64,000 nucleotides of DNA from contig FMVK01000002.1 of NCBI GenBank assembly GCA_900102065.1, positions 248,001 through 312,000 of the forward strand, in the 5' to 3' direction. The notes beneath the pieces are model-generated. The model was not told the origin of the DNA, searched no databases, and saw nothing but the letters and a program-made list of their open reading frames with translations. The position numbers and the translations under genes are program-made. This document shows positions 8,036 through 17,357 of this stretch, piece after piece. Source of the DNA: Lachnospiraceae bacterium XPB1003 (GTDB taxonomy: Bacteria; Bacillota; Clostridia; Lachnospirales; Lachnospiraceae). Numbering within the stretch: the stretch's first letter is position 1; every line of letters begins with the position of its first letter.

Positions 8036-9100
8036 ATGCCGCCGAGGGGTCACAGCTCAAGTTCACACAGCAGTCGTTCTCACAGCTCACACAGAAGCTC
8101 ACACAGAAGTTCGAGCGGTGGTTATCATGGTCACAGCTCGAGCTCCCACAGTTCCTCGAGCAACAGATCTTCCGGCACATATTCAAGCAGACCAAGGGTG
8201 AACCAGCCACGTGGATTCTATAATCCGGCGCAAATGCATACTTACAGATGTCGGAAACATGATTACGTATTCTATCCGACCGACTGGGTCGATTCTGAGA
8301 CAGGTACTCTGAATAAAAAGGGTTATTATGATGAATACGGAAATCATTATGAGGCTCTTATCCTAAAACATAATCAAAAATACGAAAACGTGCCTCTTAG
8401 ATGCGAGTACTGCGGTACCACAAGCATAAGGGATCTGACTGATGATAACCAAACCATGACTTGTGAAAACTGTGGCGCAAATATGATCATAGAGGCGGTA
8501 TTGGATGATCCGGCCGATACGGAAAGCAGTTACAGTTCATCAAGAGCTAAGGGTAAACCGGCTGTCGCAGTATTGGTTACTATGGGTATCATATTATTTA
8601 TATATTGCGTGCCCGTCCTGCTGGCATCGGCGTTTTTTATGTTTCATGGCATGTTAAAAAAGGGATATGACTCCGGAAAGGATTCCGGTTATGATCAGGT
8701 AAATGATTCTCAAAATGATCCTGAAAAGGAGTTAAAGGAAATATCAAATGTTGATATATTCGGGTCAACGATTTATCTAAAAGACGGAACTGACGGTTAT
8801 ACAATTTCGGATTCTGATGATTATGACAAGGTCCTTTACTGGGATTATTCATATGAAAGCTATTATGATAAGGAATCGGATTGCTATGTGTGGTACAACA
8901 CGGATGTGAGTCCGAACCTGTGGCAATACTGGTATGAAGGTATTTCTTCCGACTATGGTGATTACGGCTGGATGGAATATGAGGATGGCGAATGGTACAT
9001 TGAACACAGGGATGAGGATTGGATATTGCTGGATACGGATAAATATGACACGTCGGAACTCTGGCATTTCGATAGCGCGAGTGATGTGGGCGGGAAGTAA
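8036..9100 (+). CDS. Ser/His-rich zinc-ribbon membrane protein, function unknown
   Basis: Start ATG 8036 is preceded by GGGGAGGGG; a TTG at 8015 is less likely. Residues 1-55 are almost only Ser, His, Arg and Gly in SSHSSR/SHRSS-type repeats. A segment with CRKHDYVF follows, then a four-cysteine zinc ribbon (CEYCG ... CENCG, about residues 128-153), one membrane helix (PAVAVLVTMGIILFIYCVPVLL) and an acidic, Tyr/Trp/Asp-rich C-terminal domain of about 150 residues. The His-rich tail could bind metal. The topology suggests a cytosolic His/zinc part and an external acidic part. I do not recognise a described family. Confidence 0.7.
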   Translation: MPPRGHSSSSHSSRSHSSHRSSHRSSSGGYHGHSSSSHSSSSNRSSGTYSSRPRVNQPRGFYNPAQMHTYRCRKHDYVFYPTDWVDSETGTLNKKGYYDEYGNHYEALILKHNQKYENVPLRCEYCGTTSIRDLTDDNQTMTCENCGANMIIEAVLDDPADTESSYSSSRAKGKPAVAVLVTMGIILFIYCVPVLLASAFFMFHGMLKKGYDSGKDSGYDQVNDSQNDPEKELKEISNVDIFGSTIYLKDGTDGYTISDSDDYDKVLYWDYSYESYYDKESDCYVWYNTDVSPNLWQYWYEGISSDYGDYGWMEYEDGEWYIEHRDEDWILLDTDKYDTSELWHFDSASDVGGK

Positions 9101-9166
9101 TATTGTAATTTCGAATTATGAAAAATGGAATTAACGGGAAAAACGGAAGTAAAGGAGATATGTGTT

Positions 9167-10357
9167 GTGGAAGGTGAGAATATCTGCTGGCAAGAGAATG
9201 GAAAAATAAAGCTTTTGATAATTGTTGGTACAAGACCGGAGATAATCAGGCTGTCCATAATCATAAAAAAATGTAGAGAATGCTTCGACACATTACTGGC
9301 TCATACGGGACAGAATTATGACTATAACCTGAATGGAGTGTTTTTTAAGGACCTTGATATTGCTCCTCCGGATATAAACTTAAATGCTGTTGGTGACAAT
9401 TTAGGTGCCACAATTGGGCAGATCATCGAAAAATCATATGTTCTTATGAGAGAGCTCATGCCGGATGCAATATTGGTATTGGGTGATACAAATTCGTGTC
9501 TTTCTGTAATAGCGGCAAAAAGGCTTCATATTCCTATATTTCATATGGAAGCGGGCAACAGATGCAAGGATGAACGTTTGCCGGAGGAAACAAATCGACG
9601 ACTTGTAGATATCATTTCGGATGTTAATATGCCTTATTCGGAGCATGCCAGAAGATATTTGATGGATTGTGGCTGCGCTCCGGAGAGAACTTTTGTGACC
9701 GGGAGTCCAATGAAGGAAGTTTTGTCTGCTCATATAGAGAGAATATTGAAGTCAGATATTCTGGAAAGACTTACAAAGGAAACCGGTGTTGAGATACAAT
9801 CCGGAAGATATTTTCTTTTGTCAGCTCATCGGGAAGAAAATATAGATAATGATGAAAATTTCGAATCTCTTTTTTCTGCATTAAATGAGATTGTTGAAAT
9901 TTATGATATGCCAATACTTTATTCGTGCCATCCCCGAAGCAGAGCAAAGCTGGAGGAGAAAGGGTTTAAACTAAATAGAAGGATCATAGCCCATGAACCT
10001 TTAGGATTTATTGATTATAATGCATTGCAATTAAATGCGTATTGCGTAATTTCGGATTCAGGGACGCTGCCGGAAGAAAGCAGTTATTATTCTTCAATCG
10101 GAAAAGGGTTCCCTGCGGTTTGCATTAGAACATCAACTGAAAGACCGGAAGCTATGGAAAAAGGAAAAATTGTCATAGCGGGAGTTGAAAGGAGAGGAAT
10201 TGAACAGGCAATCAACCTTGCTGTGACTATAAAGCATAGTGACGATAACGAATCGGTGGTAAGTGATTACTGTGATTCGGATGTCAGCGATAAGGTGATT
10301 GCAATTATTCAGTCTTATGTTGGAATAGTGAATGATTTTGTTTGGCATAAAAGATAA
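9167..10357 (+). CDS. wecB: UDP-N-acetylglucosamine 2-epimerase (non-hydrolysing)
   Basis: Converts UDP-GlcNAc to UDP-ManNAc (or a related NDP-HexNAc epimerisation) for surface glycans. Family signatures are VGTRPEIIRLS, AHTGQNYDYNLNGVFF, VLGDTNSCLS, HMEAGNRCKDERLPEETNRRLVD (shortened here), LLSAHREENID and SDSGTLPEESS. The GTG at 9167 is favoured because AAAGGAG lies 9 nt upstream; an in-frame ATG at 9125 would add 14 non-conserved residues. It is the first gene of the 17-gene glycan island and one of only five there without the shared Rossmann module. Confidence 0.92.
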   Translation: MEGENICWQENGKIKLLIIVGTRPEIIRLSIIIKKCRECFDTLLAHTGQNYDYNLNGVFFKDLDIAPPDINLNAVGDNLGATIGQIIEKSYVLMRELMPDAILVLGDTNSCLSVIAAKRLHIPIFHMEAGNRCKDERLPEETNRRLVDIISDVNMPYSEHARRYLMDCGCAPERTFVTGSPMKEVLSAHIERILKSDILERLTKETGVEIQSGRYFLLSAHREENIDNDENFESLFSALNEIVEIYDMPILYSCHPRSRAKLEEKGFKLNRRIIAHEPLGFIDYNALQLNAYCVISDSGTLPEESSYYSSIGKGFPAVCIRTSTERPEAMEKGKIVIAGVERRGIEQAINLAVTIKHSDDNESVVSDYCDSDVSDKVIAIIQSYVGIVNDFVWHKR

Positions 10358-10407
10358 GCTAAGAAGAGTTTGTTTATTACCTTGTAATTAACAGGAGGTT
10401 TTTGGGA

Positions 10408-11553
10408 ATGAATTGCTATATTTTTGGCGCCGGGAAAAGGGGACAATTGCTAAAGAACAGACTTGAACAAATGCGCTTTGAAATATTGGGATATATAGAC
10501 AGTTCAACCGAAAAAATTGGAAAAATAATTACAGGGATACCTTGTAATTCTGTAGAAGAGGTCTGCAGAAACAAAAAAAGTGAGCTTATCTTTATCTCGC
10601 CGGAGGATGATGACGGTTTAGAGGAAATGCTTAATCAGCATTTTGCGGTTGTTATTAATAAAACATTGACAGACATGTTTATCAAAATGTCGCCTGCTAT
10701 ATATGGATATGACAACTTTTATCCTATTGGGCATTATTATTCGTTGTATCCCGATCTTGACGATGTGATGGAAACTATAGATAAAACGGTTTGTGGTTCA
10801 GATGAGACTGAAGTTTTAGCGGTCAATTTGAATGCTAATGTTCAGTTGAATATGCTGTACGAAATGCAGAAAGCTTACGATCTGTTACCCGAATGGGTGC
10901 ATATAGACAGTAATTCCGAATCCAAATATAGATACAGAATTGGAAATCTCTCATTATCAAACGGTGATGCTGTTGGTTTATTCTCTATGTTATCTATCTT
11001 GTCGCCCGGTAAAATTATTGAAGTTGGCAGTGGATGGACTTCTGCAATCATGTTGGATCTGAATGAATTCTTCTGGGGTGGATCAAAAAAAATATCATTT
11101 GTAGAACCATATCCCGATATTTTAAAAAAAATAGTAAAACCGGAAGATAATATTGAATTGATGGAAAAGCCCCTTCAAAAAGTACCTTTGTCTTTTTATC
11201 AATCATTGGATGAAGGGGATGTTTTATTTATTGATTCTACACATGTATCAAAATATGGATCGGATGTTAATTATCTCTTTTTTGAAATCTTACCAAGGTT
11301 GAAGAAGGGTGTAATTATCCATCTTCATGATATTTTTTATCCTTTTGACTATCCTCACCGTTGGATAAAATCCGGTATGGTTTGGAATGAAGATTATTTA
11401 TTACGTGCTTTTTTGCAATACAATTCTGAGTTTGAAATATTGTATTTTCAAAACTATCTTGAAAAGTTCCATAGAGATGTTTTCCTTGATAACTGGCCCC
11501 TTGAAGATAAAAACATTCACGGGGGGAGTTTTTGGATGAAAAAATGTAAGTGA
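10408..11553 (+). CDS. Rossmann-module + class I SAM methyltransferase
   Basis: Residues 1-95 form the island's shared module: CYIFGAGKRGQLL (GxGxxG), a second strand ending GYIDSS, then an alternating strand/helix pattern. The C-terminal half is a SAM-dependent methyltransferase fold with IIEVGSGWTSAIMLDL (motif I), SFVEPYPD (acidic end of strand 2), LFIDSTHVSKYGSD and IIHLHDIFYPFDYP. AGGAGG lies 9 nt before ATG 10408. It is a clear paralogue of the protein at 25471, sharing the IDSTHVSKYGSDVN motif. It probably methylates a sugar; the substrate is unknown. Confidence 0.82.
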   Translation: MNCYIFGAGKRGQLLKNRLEQMRFEILGYIDSSTEKIGKIITGIPCNSVEEVCRNKKSELIFISPEDDDGLEEMLNQHFAVVINKTLTDMFIKMSPAIYGYDNFYPIGHYYSLYPDLDDVMETIDKTVCGSDETEVLAVNLNANVQLNMLYEMQKAYDLLPEWVHIDSNSESKYRYRIGNLSLSNGDAVGLFSMLSILSPGKIIEVGSGWTSAIMLDLNEFFWGGSKKISFVEPYPDILKKIVKPEDNIELMEKPLQKVPLSFYQSLDEGDVLFIDSTHVSKYGSDVNYLFFEILPRLKKGVIIHLHDIFYPFDYPHRWIKSGMVWNEDYLLRAFLQYNSEFEILYFQNYLEKFHRDVFLDNWPLEDKNIHGGSFWMKKCK

Positions 11554-11607
11554 TTTAGCCTAAGTTAATGGATGGGACTATCCGATTTATAGGTTGGGGG
11601 ATACATT

Positions 11608-13728
11608 GTGAACGGAATCATACTTAGACAAAGTTTGGAAAATACCAGAATACTCATATCCGGTGGAGCCGGTTTTATTGGCGCAGCTTTGGCCCATTAT
11701 CTTTTGCTTAACACAAAAGCATTTATAATTATTGTTGACAATTTCAACGATCCTGATAATTCACAGTTTAAGGAAGTTCGACTTGAATATGTGAAGAATG
11801 AGGCTTTAAAGAATCCGGAGAGATTGCAAATTGTAAATGGAGATATAAGAGATAAGGGATTCATTGAAAATACAATGAAAACCTTTTTGCCTCAAGTAGT
11901 CGTTCATTTGGATGAACAGGCAAGCGTTGTGAATTGCAAAAATGATCCAGGGGAGAAGCCCCAATCAAATGAGGGTGAAATTGAAAAACTTCTTCAGACT
12001 TGCAAAGTGCAAGGTGATCAAGGATACCCGGTCCAACATTTTCTTTATGTCAGCGTATCACCCCAAAAAACCGATGAGTTTATCGTTAGTTCGGATGCAG
12101 AATCATATCACATGCCTTGTACAGGCTTAAGATTGTTTGATGTGTACGGTCCTATGGGCTGCACGGATATGGATTGTTTTTCGTTTTGCAAAAAAATGAT
12201 CAATGGAGAAAAAATATATATTAATGATCATGAGAGAAATTATACATATATAGAAGATGCGATTAGGACAATATCTGAATTGATCTTGTGTATTCCAAAT
12301 GAAGATGATAATGGAGTAAGAAGTGCACATTATAATATTTGCGACGATAATCCTGTTTCTTTGATGACATTTATTGCTACCCTTGCAAATGTTATGAAAG
12401 AACAGGATGTTTTGCGCTCTGATTATGATTATAAAGATTATATAAAACTTATAGATAAACAACCTGTAGATGAAAAGAATTCGTATTCTGATATAACGTC
12501 TTTGAAAAAACGGATTTTGTCTCAGCCTCGAACAAGTTTACATGATGGTTTGACTGAGTTTGTGAAATGGTATATCCATATTACGCAAGGAATGCATGTT
12601 CATATGGATTTATTGAAACAAATATGTGATGGGTTCAATAAGGTATATATATTTGGGGCCGGCAAGTTTTCCAGATTATTATTGAGTCGTCTTGGGGCAG
12701 ATGCGAAGCATTTGTTTGAAGGCATTATTGTACAAAGAGATAATAATCCGACGAGTATAAACGGAATCAAGGTTCATCATATAGAAGAAATATCAGATAA
12801 AGCCAATGTTGCTGTGATCGTTGCAATAGAGAATAATGCTGAAGTAATTAAACTACTTAAGAACAAAGGATTCAATAATGTGTTTTATCTTGGGACATTC
12901 ATGGAAATGAATGATTTCCAAACCATTGAAAAGCTGATAAAAAGGGATCGGGAGATAGAATCGTATTATGATTATTTTATCAACAATAAACCGTTATTTA
13001 AGTATTTGGAAATAGAAACTCTTAATCGCTGTAACGGAACATGTGAGTTTTGCCCTGTTAATGTAAACGAGAAGCAAAGACCATACAAAAAGATGGATGC
13101 CCGGATGTTTTATAGCATCATTGATCAACTTGAAGAACTTAAATATGAAGGTAAATTAGGATTATTTTCTAATAATGAGCCATTTTTGGACGATAGAATA
13201 AGCCTGTTTGCCAAATATGCAAGGGATAAACTTCCGAATGCAAATATATATTTAATTACTAACGGAACATTAGTAACTTTAGATAAATTTAAAGAGATTA
13301 TTTCTGATCTGGATTTATGTATCTTCGACAATTATATTAGTGATTCAATTCCTGAGAATGTTGTTGCATGTCTTGATTATTGTAAGCAGAATGGGATAGA
13401 AGAAAAAATCCAATATTGTAAGATCCCCAGAGATTTGATCCGATCCTCTAGAGGCGGGAAGTCACCAAACGGACAGGTGAGTTATATAACTAAATGGAGA
13501 TGCCAGTTGCCGCTTGTTCAAATGGTTATACGGCCTGATGGAAAAGTCAGTCTTTGCTGCAATGATGCTCTTGGGTTAAATACTCTTGGAGATATATCTA
13601 ACCAAAGTATTTTAGATATATGGTACGGGGATTCCTTTAAGAAGATCAGAAATTTGCTTAAAAATGGGCGGGGTCAAATCGAATTGTGCAAATATTGCAA
13701 TTATAACGATTTGCGAGACGTGTGGTAA
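11608..13728 (+). CDS. degenerate epimerase + Rossmann module + radical SAM fusion
   Basis: A 706-residue three-part protein. Residues 1-325 resemble NAD-dependent UDP-glucuronate/UDP-glucose epimerases: SGGAGFIGAALAHYLL, VDNFND, GDIRD, and TGLRLFDVYGP. The usual SSSSVYG strand and the catalytic YxxxK helix are missing between FLYVSVSP and the TGLR strand, so this part is probably inactive. Residues about 340-440 are the shared module (VYIFGAGKFSRLLLSRL). From about 465 comes a radical SAM domain with Cys475, Cys479 and Cys482 (CNGTCEFC), followed by a twitch/SPASM-like end with CC at CCNDALG and CKYC. Start GTG with GGGGGA upstream. Function: unknown radical reaction in glycan synthesis. Confidence 0.8.
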   Translation: MNGIILRQSLENTRILISGGAGFIGAALAHYLLLNTKAFIIIVDNFNDPDNSQFKEVRLEYVKNEALKNPERLQIVNGDIRDKGFIENTMKTFLPQVVVHLDEQASVVNCKNDPGEKPQSNEGEIEKLLQTCKVQGDQGYPVQHFLYVSVSPQKTDEFIVSSDAESYHMPCTGLRLFDVYGPMGCTDMDCFSFCKKMINGEKIYINDHERNYTYIEDAIRTISELILCIPNEDDNGVRSAHYNICDDNPVSLMTFIATLANVMKEQDVLRSDYDYKDYIKLIDKQPVDEKNSYSDITSLKKRILSQPRTSLHDGLTEFVKWYIHITQGMHVHMDLLKQICDGFNKVYIFGAGKFSRLLLSRLGADAKHLFEGIIVQRDNNPTSINGIKVHHIEEISDKANVAVIVAIENNAEVIKLLKNKGFNNVFYLGTFMEMNDFQTIEKLIKRDREIESYYDYFINNKPLFKYLEIETLNRCNGTCEFCPVNVNEKQRPYKKMDARMFYSIIDQLEELKYEGKLGLFSNNEPFLDDRISLFAKYARDKLPNANIYLITNGTLVTLDKFKEIISDLDLCIFDNYISDSIPENVVACLDYCKQNGIEEKIQYCKIPRDLIRSSRGGKSPNGQVSYITKWRCQLPLVQMVIRPDGKVSLCCNDALGLNTLGDISNQSILDIWYGDSFKKIRNLLKNGRGQIELCKYCNYNDLRDVW

Positions 13729-13772
13729 CGCGGATAGTTCCGGTAAGTTTGATTTAGGATTGGAAGAATATT

Positions 13773-14969
13773 ATGAAAATACTTGGATTGCAGTATTTAT
13801 TTGATAGATGCGTTGATGAAGAAAAAATAATTATATTTGGCTGCGGGAAGGTCGGACAGGAAATATTAAAACAGTTACATGATAAGGGGATCTATCCGCT
13901 GGCGGTATTTAGTAACAACCCTTTAAATGACCAAAACAATGCAAATGATGTCCATGTGCAGATTCCCAGCAACAAATTTGAAGGACTTAAACCATTGTAT
14001 GTTATAGCAGTGATTAAAGAGGATTACTGCTATGAAATGAAAAAACAATTACATTCATTCGGAATTGACAGAAATAGAATAATAACCCTGATGGATATGC
14101 AACATGCATATTTCTCCGGTTTCGATATACAACAGAGAAAGGAACATCTCTCTAACCTATATAGAACAGAATTTTTAAGGGAAATCAATTGGGAAAAGCC
14201 TAAAAAGTATACCGAAATTTTAAATTATGAAAAATTATTTAATTCAGAGCAAACGAGAATAAAACATACATTATTAGCAGATAAGCTAACTGTAAAAAAA
14301 TATGTTGAAAAGAAGATTGGTAATAAGTATCTTCCTAAACTTATTGGGGCGTGGGAAAAGGTGGAGGATATTGAAATTGATAAATTACCTGATTCATTTG
14401 TGCTGAAGTGCAACCATGGAAGTGGAATGAATATTGTTGTACAGGATAAAAAATCTGTTAACTGGAATGAAATAAAGGAGCAGTTAGATGAATGGTTAAA
14501 ATATTGTTACTCATATGTTACAGGTAATTTTGAAACACAATATGAAAACATTTCTCGGAAGATTATTTGTGAAGAGTATATTGATGGAATGAATTCTGTG
14601 AATCCACAATATAATGTTTTTTGCTTTGGAGGTTATGCAAAGTGGATTTGCAGACTTCGCTCTCCTCATACATTAGAAGAACGTGGAAGATTTTACAATA
14701 CGCATTGGGAGACAGAAGATTTTTGGTTCGGGTATCCATTAGACAATGAAATAGTTCAACCGCCTAATAATCTTGATGAAATAATCGATGTCGCAGAGCG
14801 CTTAAGCAAAGGTATTAGACACGTGAGAGTGGATTTATATGGATTATCGGATGGTAGTTTAAAATTTTCTGAATTAACTTTCACATCTTGGAGTGGGCTT
14901 AAGAGATTTGTCCCTGAATACTATGATGATCTATTCGGAGATCTTATTTTAAAAACACCACTTGAATAG
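13773..14969 (+). CDS. Rossmann module + TupA-like ATP-grasp
   Basis: Residues 1-115 are the shared module (IIIFGCGKVGQEILKQL, then LAVFSNN). Residues about 145-398 match TupA-like ATP-grasp proteins, named for teichuronopeptide synthesis in alkaliphilic Bacillus: KLFNSEQTRIKHTLLADKL, GNKYLPKLIGAW, LPDSFVLKCNHGSGMN, CEEYIDG and ELTFTSWSGLKRFVPEYYD. These enzymes are expected to form an amide or peptide bond using ATP, so this gene may attach an amino acid or similar group to a sugar. A GGAAG ribosome site precedes the ATG. Confidence 0.85.
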   Translation: MKILGLQYLFDRCVDEEKIIIFGCGKVGQEILKQLHDKGIYPLAVFSNNPLNDQNNANDVHVQIPSNKFEGLKPLYVIAVIKEDYCYEMKKQLHSFGIDRNRIITLMDMQHAYFSGFDIQQRKEHLSNLYRTEFLREINWEKPKKYTEILNYEKLFNSEQTRIKHTLLADKLTVKKYVEKKIGNKYLPKLIGAWEKVEDIEIDKLPDSFVLKCNHGSGMNIVVQDKKSVNWNEIKEQLDEWLKYCYSYVTGNFETQYENISRKIICEEYIDGMNSVNPQYNVFCFGGYAKWICRLRSPHTLEERGRFYNTHWETEDFWFGYPLDNEIVQPPNNLDEIIDVAERLSKGIRHVRVDLYGLSDGSLKFSELTFTSWSGLKRFVPEYYDDLFGDLILKTPLE

Positions 14970-14990
14970 AGCAATTATACTTTGTGCTGT

Positions 14991-16166
14991 ATGTATAATA
15001 AAAATTATATTTTTGAGAATTTAAAAATATATCCGATTACCCTCAAGTCATTAGAGAATTGGCAGAACGAAGGTCGTAAAATCGGAATTTATGGTGCCGG
15101 GAAATTTGGGAAGCAATGGTATGAGATCTTATATCATTTTCATTTTAACGTATATTGCTTTATTGATAATAATCCTGAACTGTGGAATGCTGAAATAATT
15201 GATAAGATCAAGTGCTATAACCCGATAGATTTTTCGGATTCAGATGATATTATTTTTTTTGCATGTGTTAATTGTGAGTTGTTGCTTTCGTTAATTGGTC
15301 GTGCTAAAGCGCAAAAGATTCAAATTGCCGCTATGAATGATTTGGTGGATGATCTAATCACTTTTCATCCGGATAAGTATTTTGAATTGTTAAAAATTCA
15401 TGCTGATCAAGAATATACAGAGTTGTTTTATGTACATGATCTGGCAAGGACCGAGTATGCTGAAGCAACGGTGAAGGGTGCAACTGAAAAAATAGCTGTT
15501 TATACGGGGATTTTCGGGAATTATGATACATACAAGATTCCGCAAGTCTTTCCTGATAATATCGATTATTATTTGATATCCGATAACAAACCGGATCTAC
15601 CTGCACCCATTCATTGGTTAGATGCTAAAGGGGTTATCCCAAACGATATTTCGTCTCCGATAATTAAAAACAGATATGTAAAAATGCATGGATACGAAAT
15701 ATTTAAAGATTATGGATACTCAGTTTACCTGGATGGTTGTGTACAGGTGGAGCGCGACCTATCCGATTATCTTCCGGAAGGCAATTTAGGGATTTCGGTT
15801 TTTAGACATCCGTTACACGATTCGGTTTATTATGAGGCTTTGAATCAAACAAATAATAATCGGGTTGATACGCTGAATACTATAAAGCAAATGGAACGCT
15901 ACATAAATGAGGGACTTCCGGTTCATACAGGAATGGCCGAAATGGGGGTTATCGGTCGTGATCATCGTAATATAGCCGGAAATGATCTGATGTGCCAGTG
16001 GTGGACCGAGTTTTGCCACGGCGCAATGAGGGATCAGTTTTCGTTTGCATATGTACTTTGGAAAAACTCCTATAGCTTTGCCGATCTTTCGATGATCGGA
16101 TTAAACAGATATAAGGCGTTAGAAATAAAAACATTATTACATCCTGAAAACAGCAGATGTGTATAG
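14991..16166 (+). CDS. Rossmann module + DUF616 glycosyltransferase-like
   Basis: Residues about 20-130 carry the shared module (IGIYGAGKFGKQWYEIL, then YCFIDNNPELW). The C-terminal half matches DUF616, a glycosyltransferase-like family also found in plant TOD1/MUCI70 proteins: KIAVYTGIFGNYDTYK, DYYLISDN, KNRYVKMHGYEIFKDYGYSVYLDG and EMGVIGRDH. ATG 14991 is taken as start; an in-frame TTG at 14982 is the alternative, and neither has a clear ribosome binding site, suggesting coupling to the ATP-grasp gene 22 nt upstream. Confidence 0.8.
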   Translation: MYNKNYIFENLKIYPITLKSLENWQNEGRKIGIYGAGKFGKQWYEILYHFHFNVYCFIDNNPELWNAEIIDKIKCYNPIDFSDSDDIIFFACVNCELLLSLIGRAKAQKIQIAAMNDLVDDLITFHPDKYFELLKIHADQEYTELFYVHDLARTEYAEATVKGATEKIAVYTGIFGNYDTYKIPQVFPDNIDYYLISDNKPDLPAPIHWLDAKGVIPNDISSPIIKNRYVKMHGYEIFKDYGYSVYLDGCVQVERDLSDYLPEGNLGISVFRHPLHDSVYYEALNQTNNNRVDTLNTIKQMERYINEGLPVHTGMAEMGVIGRDHRNIAGNDLMCQWWTEFCHGAMRDQFSFAYVLWKNSYSFADLSMIGLNRYKALEIKTLLHPENSRCV

Positions 16167-16243
16167 TGTTGTCGTCTTAAGCAACTGTAGATAAAGAATT
16201 ATAAATTTCTATAACTGAATAAAGAAATGCGGCAAGTAGAAAA

Positions 16244-17284
16244 ATGAAATCGCTCAAAAAAATGATATGGTCACAGGAAAAATTTATAGTCGAGGGTAGA
16301 GAATTGTGGTTTGTTCCATATTCTGCCGGAATATTATGCCAATATGATCTGGATTCACGTAATATGTCTTTGGTGAAGGTAATAAGTGATGACATTGATT
16401 CTATTGATCGATATGTTGGAATTGACAAGGTTGGAGAGAATATCATACTGACTCCGTCGTATAGTGATGATATCAGCATATATAATTGCAACAGAGATTT
16501 GTTCTGTAAATATCATTTGCCTAAAAGCACAGCGGGAAAGTTTTTTTCGACATGTATTTTGGATGATAGTGTTTATATGTTTCCCTTCTCGTTACATACT
16601 ATCATAAGAATTCAGTTTGGCAGCGATGGACCAGAATATGAAGAAATACCAACAGAAGTAAATGAATTTATTTCGTGTTTGCAAAAGGGAAACAGCATAT
16701 TTTTAGTGAGACAAACAGGCGAATTATACAGATATGATTATCGGAAGAACAATTTCAGTTTAATAAAAAAAATAGATGCTGTATTTAAAGAAATCGTAAA
16801 TATCAGCGACGATGAGTTTTTGATTTTGGATTCCAAAGGAGCATTTTATAAATATTCTGTTAGTATGAACGATTTGAGCAAATTGTGTGATTGCAAGACA
16901 GTTTATCATGGCATCAAAATAAGAGAGGGATTTGTATATGCTTTTCCGGAACAATCCGGAGAGTATATTGACAAATATAATCTGGAAGATCCGTATTCCC
17001 CGGAACAAATCGAGATAAATGTTGGCGAACCCGATGTATCCTGGAAATATCACGCATTTTCAAGAGCATTCACATTTGACTCTAAAATATATGTCATGAA
17101 TGTAAAAAATCAGTGTTTGGTCGAGATTGATGAGAAGGATTCGATACGTGAATATAATATAGAGTTCCCTGAACTTGAAGAGAAAGATAAGATTGAGCTC
17201 TTAAGAGCAGGAATAAAAAGAGGAAGTGTTTTGGAAAACAGGGTGACGGGTATGGATCTTAAACATTTTATTTCTGCAATATAA
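16244..17284 (+). CDS. putative beta-propeller protein in the glycan island
   Basis: 346 residues with no signal peptide and no catalytic signature. The sequence is a run of repeats of about 45 residues of alternating strands with Trp/Tyr-rich ends (ELWFVPYSAGILCQYDLDS, VYMFPFSLHTIIRI, IFLVRQTGELYRYDY, FLILDSKGAFYKYS, VYAFPEQSGEYIDKYNL, KIYVMNVKNQCLVEIDE), consistent with a six- or seven-bladed beta-propeller. It lacks the shared Rossmann module. It could be a scaffold or a sugar-binding accessory factor; no function is assigned. Confidence 0.6.
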   Translation: MKSLKKMIWSQEKFIVEGRELWFVPYSAGILCQYDLDSRNMSLVKVISDDIDSIDRYVGIDKVGENIILTPSYSDDISIYNCNRDLFCKYHLPKSTAGKFFSTCILDDSVYMFPFSLHTIIRIQFGSDGPEYEEIPTEVNEFISCLQKGNSIFLVRQTGELYRYDYRKNNFSLIKKIDAVFKEIVNISDDEFLILDSKGAFYKYSVSMNDLSKLCDCKTVYHGIKIREGFVYAFPEQSGEYIDKYNLEDPYSPEQIEINVGEPDVSWKYHAFSRAFTFDSKIYVMNVKNQCLVEIDEKDSIREYNIEFPELEEKDKIELLRAGIKRGSVLENRVTGMDLKHFISAI

Positions 17285-17357
17285 TTTAAGAATAACGATT
17301 TGACGTGAGATTTACTTATTGTTTTGCTGACATGCAAAATGTAGAAAGGTATAGTGC

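Noticed and set aside
8036-8215. Short Ser/His codon repeats that look like a CRISPR or satellite array
   Set aside because: The repeats are irregular, lie in frame inside a protein and have no spacer structure.
8637-9233. 198-codon minus-strand open frame, His/Pro-rich
   Set aside because: Composition mirrors the acidic C-terminus of the zinc-ribbon protein on the other strand; no start signal.
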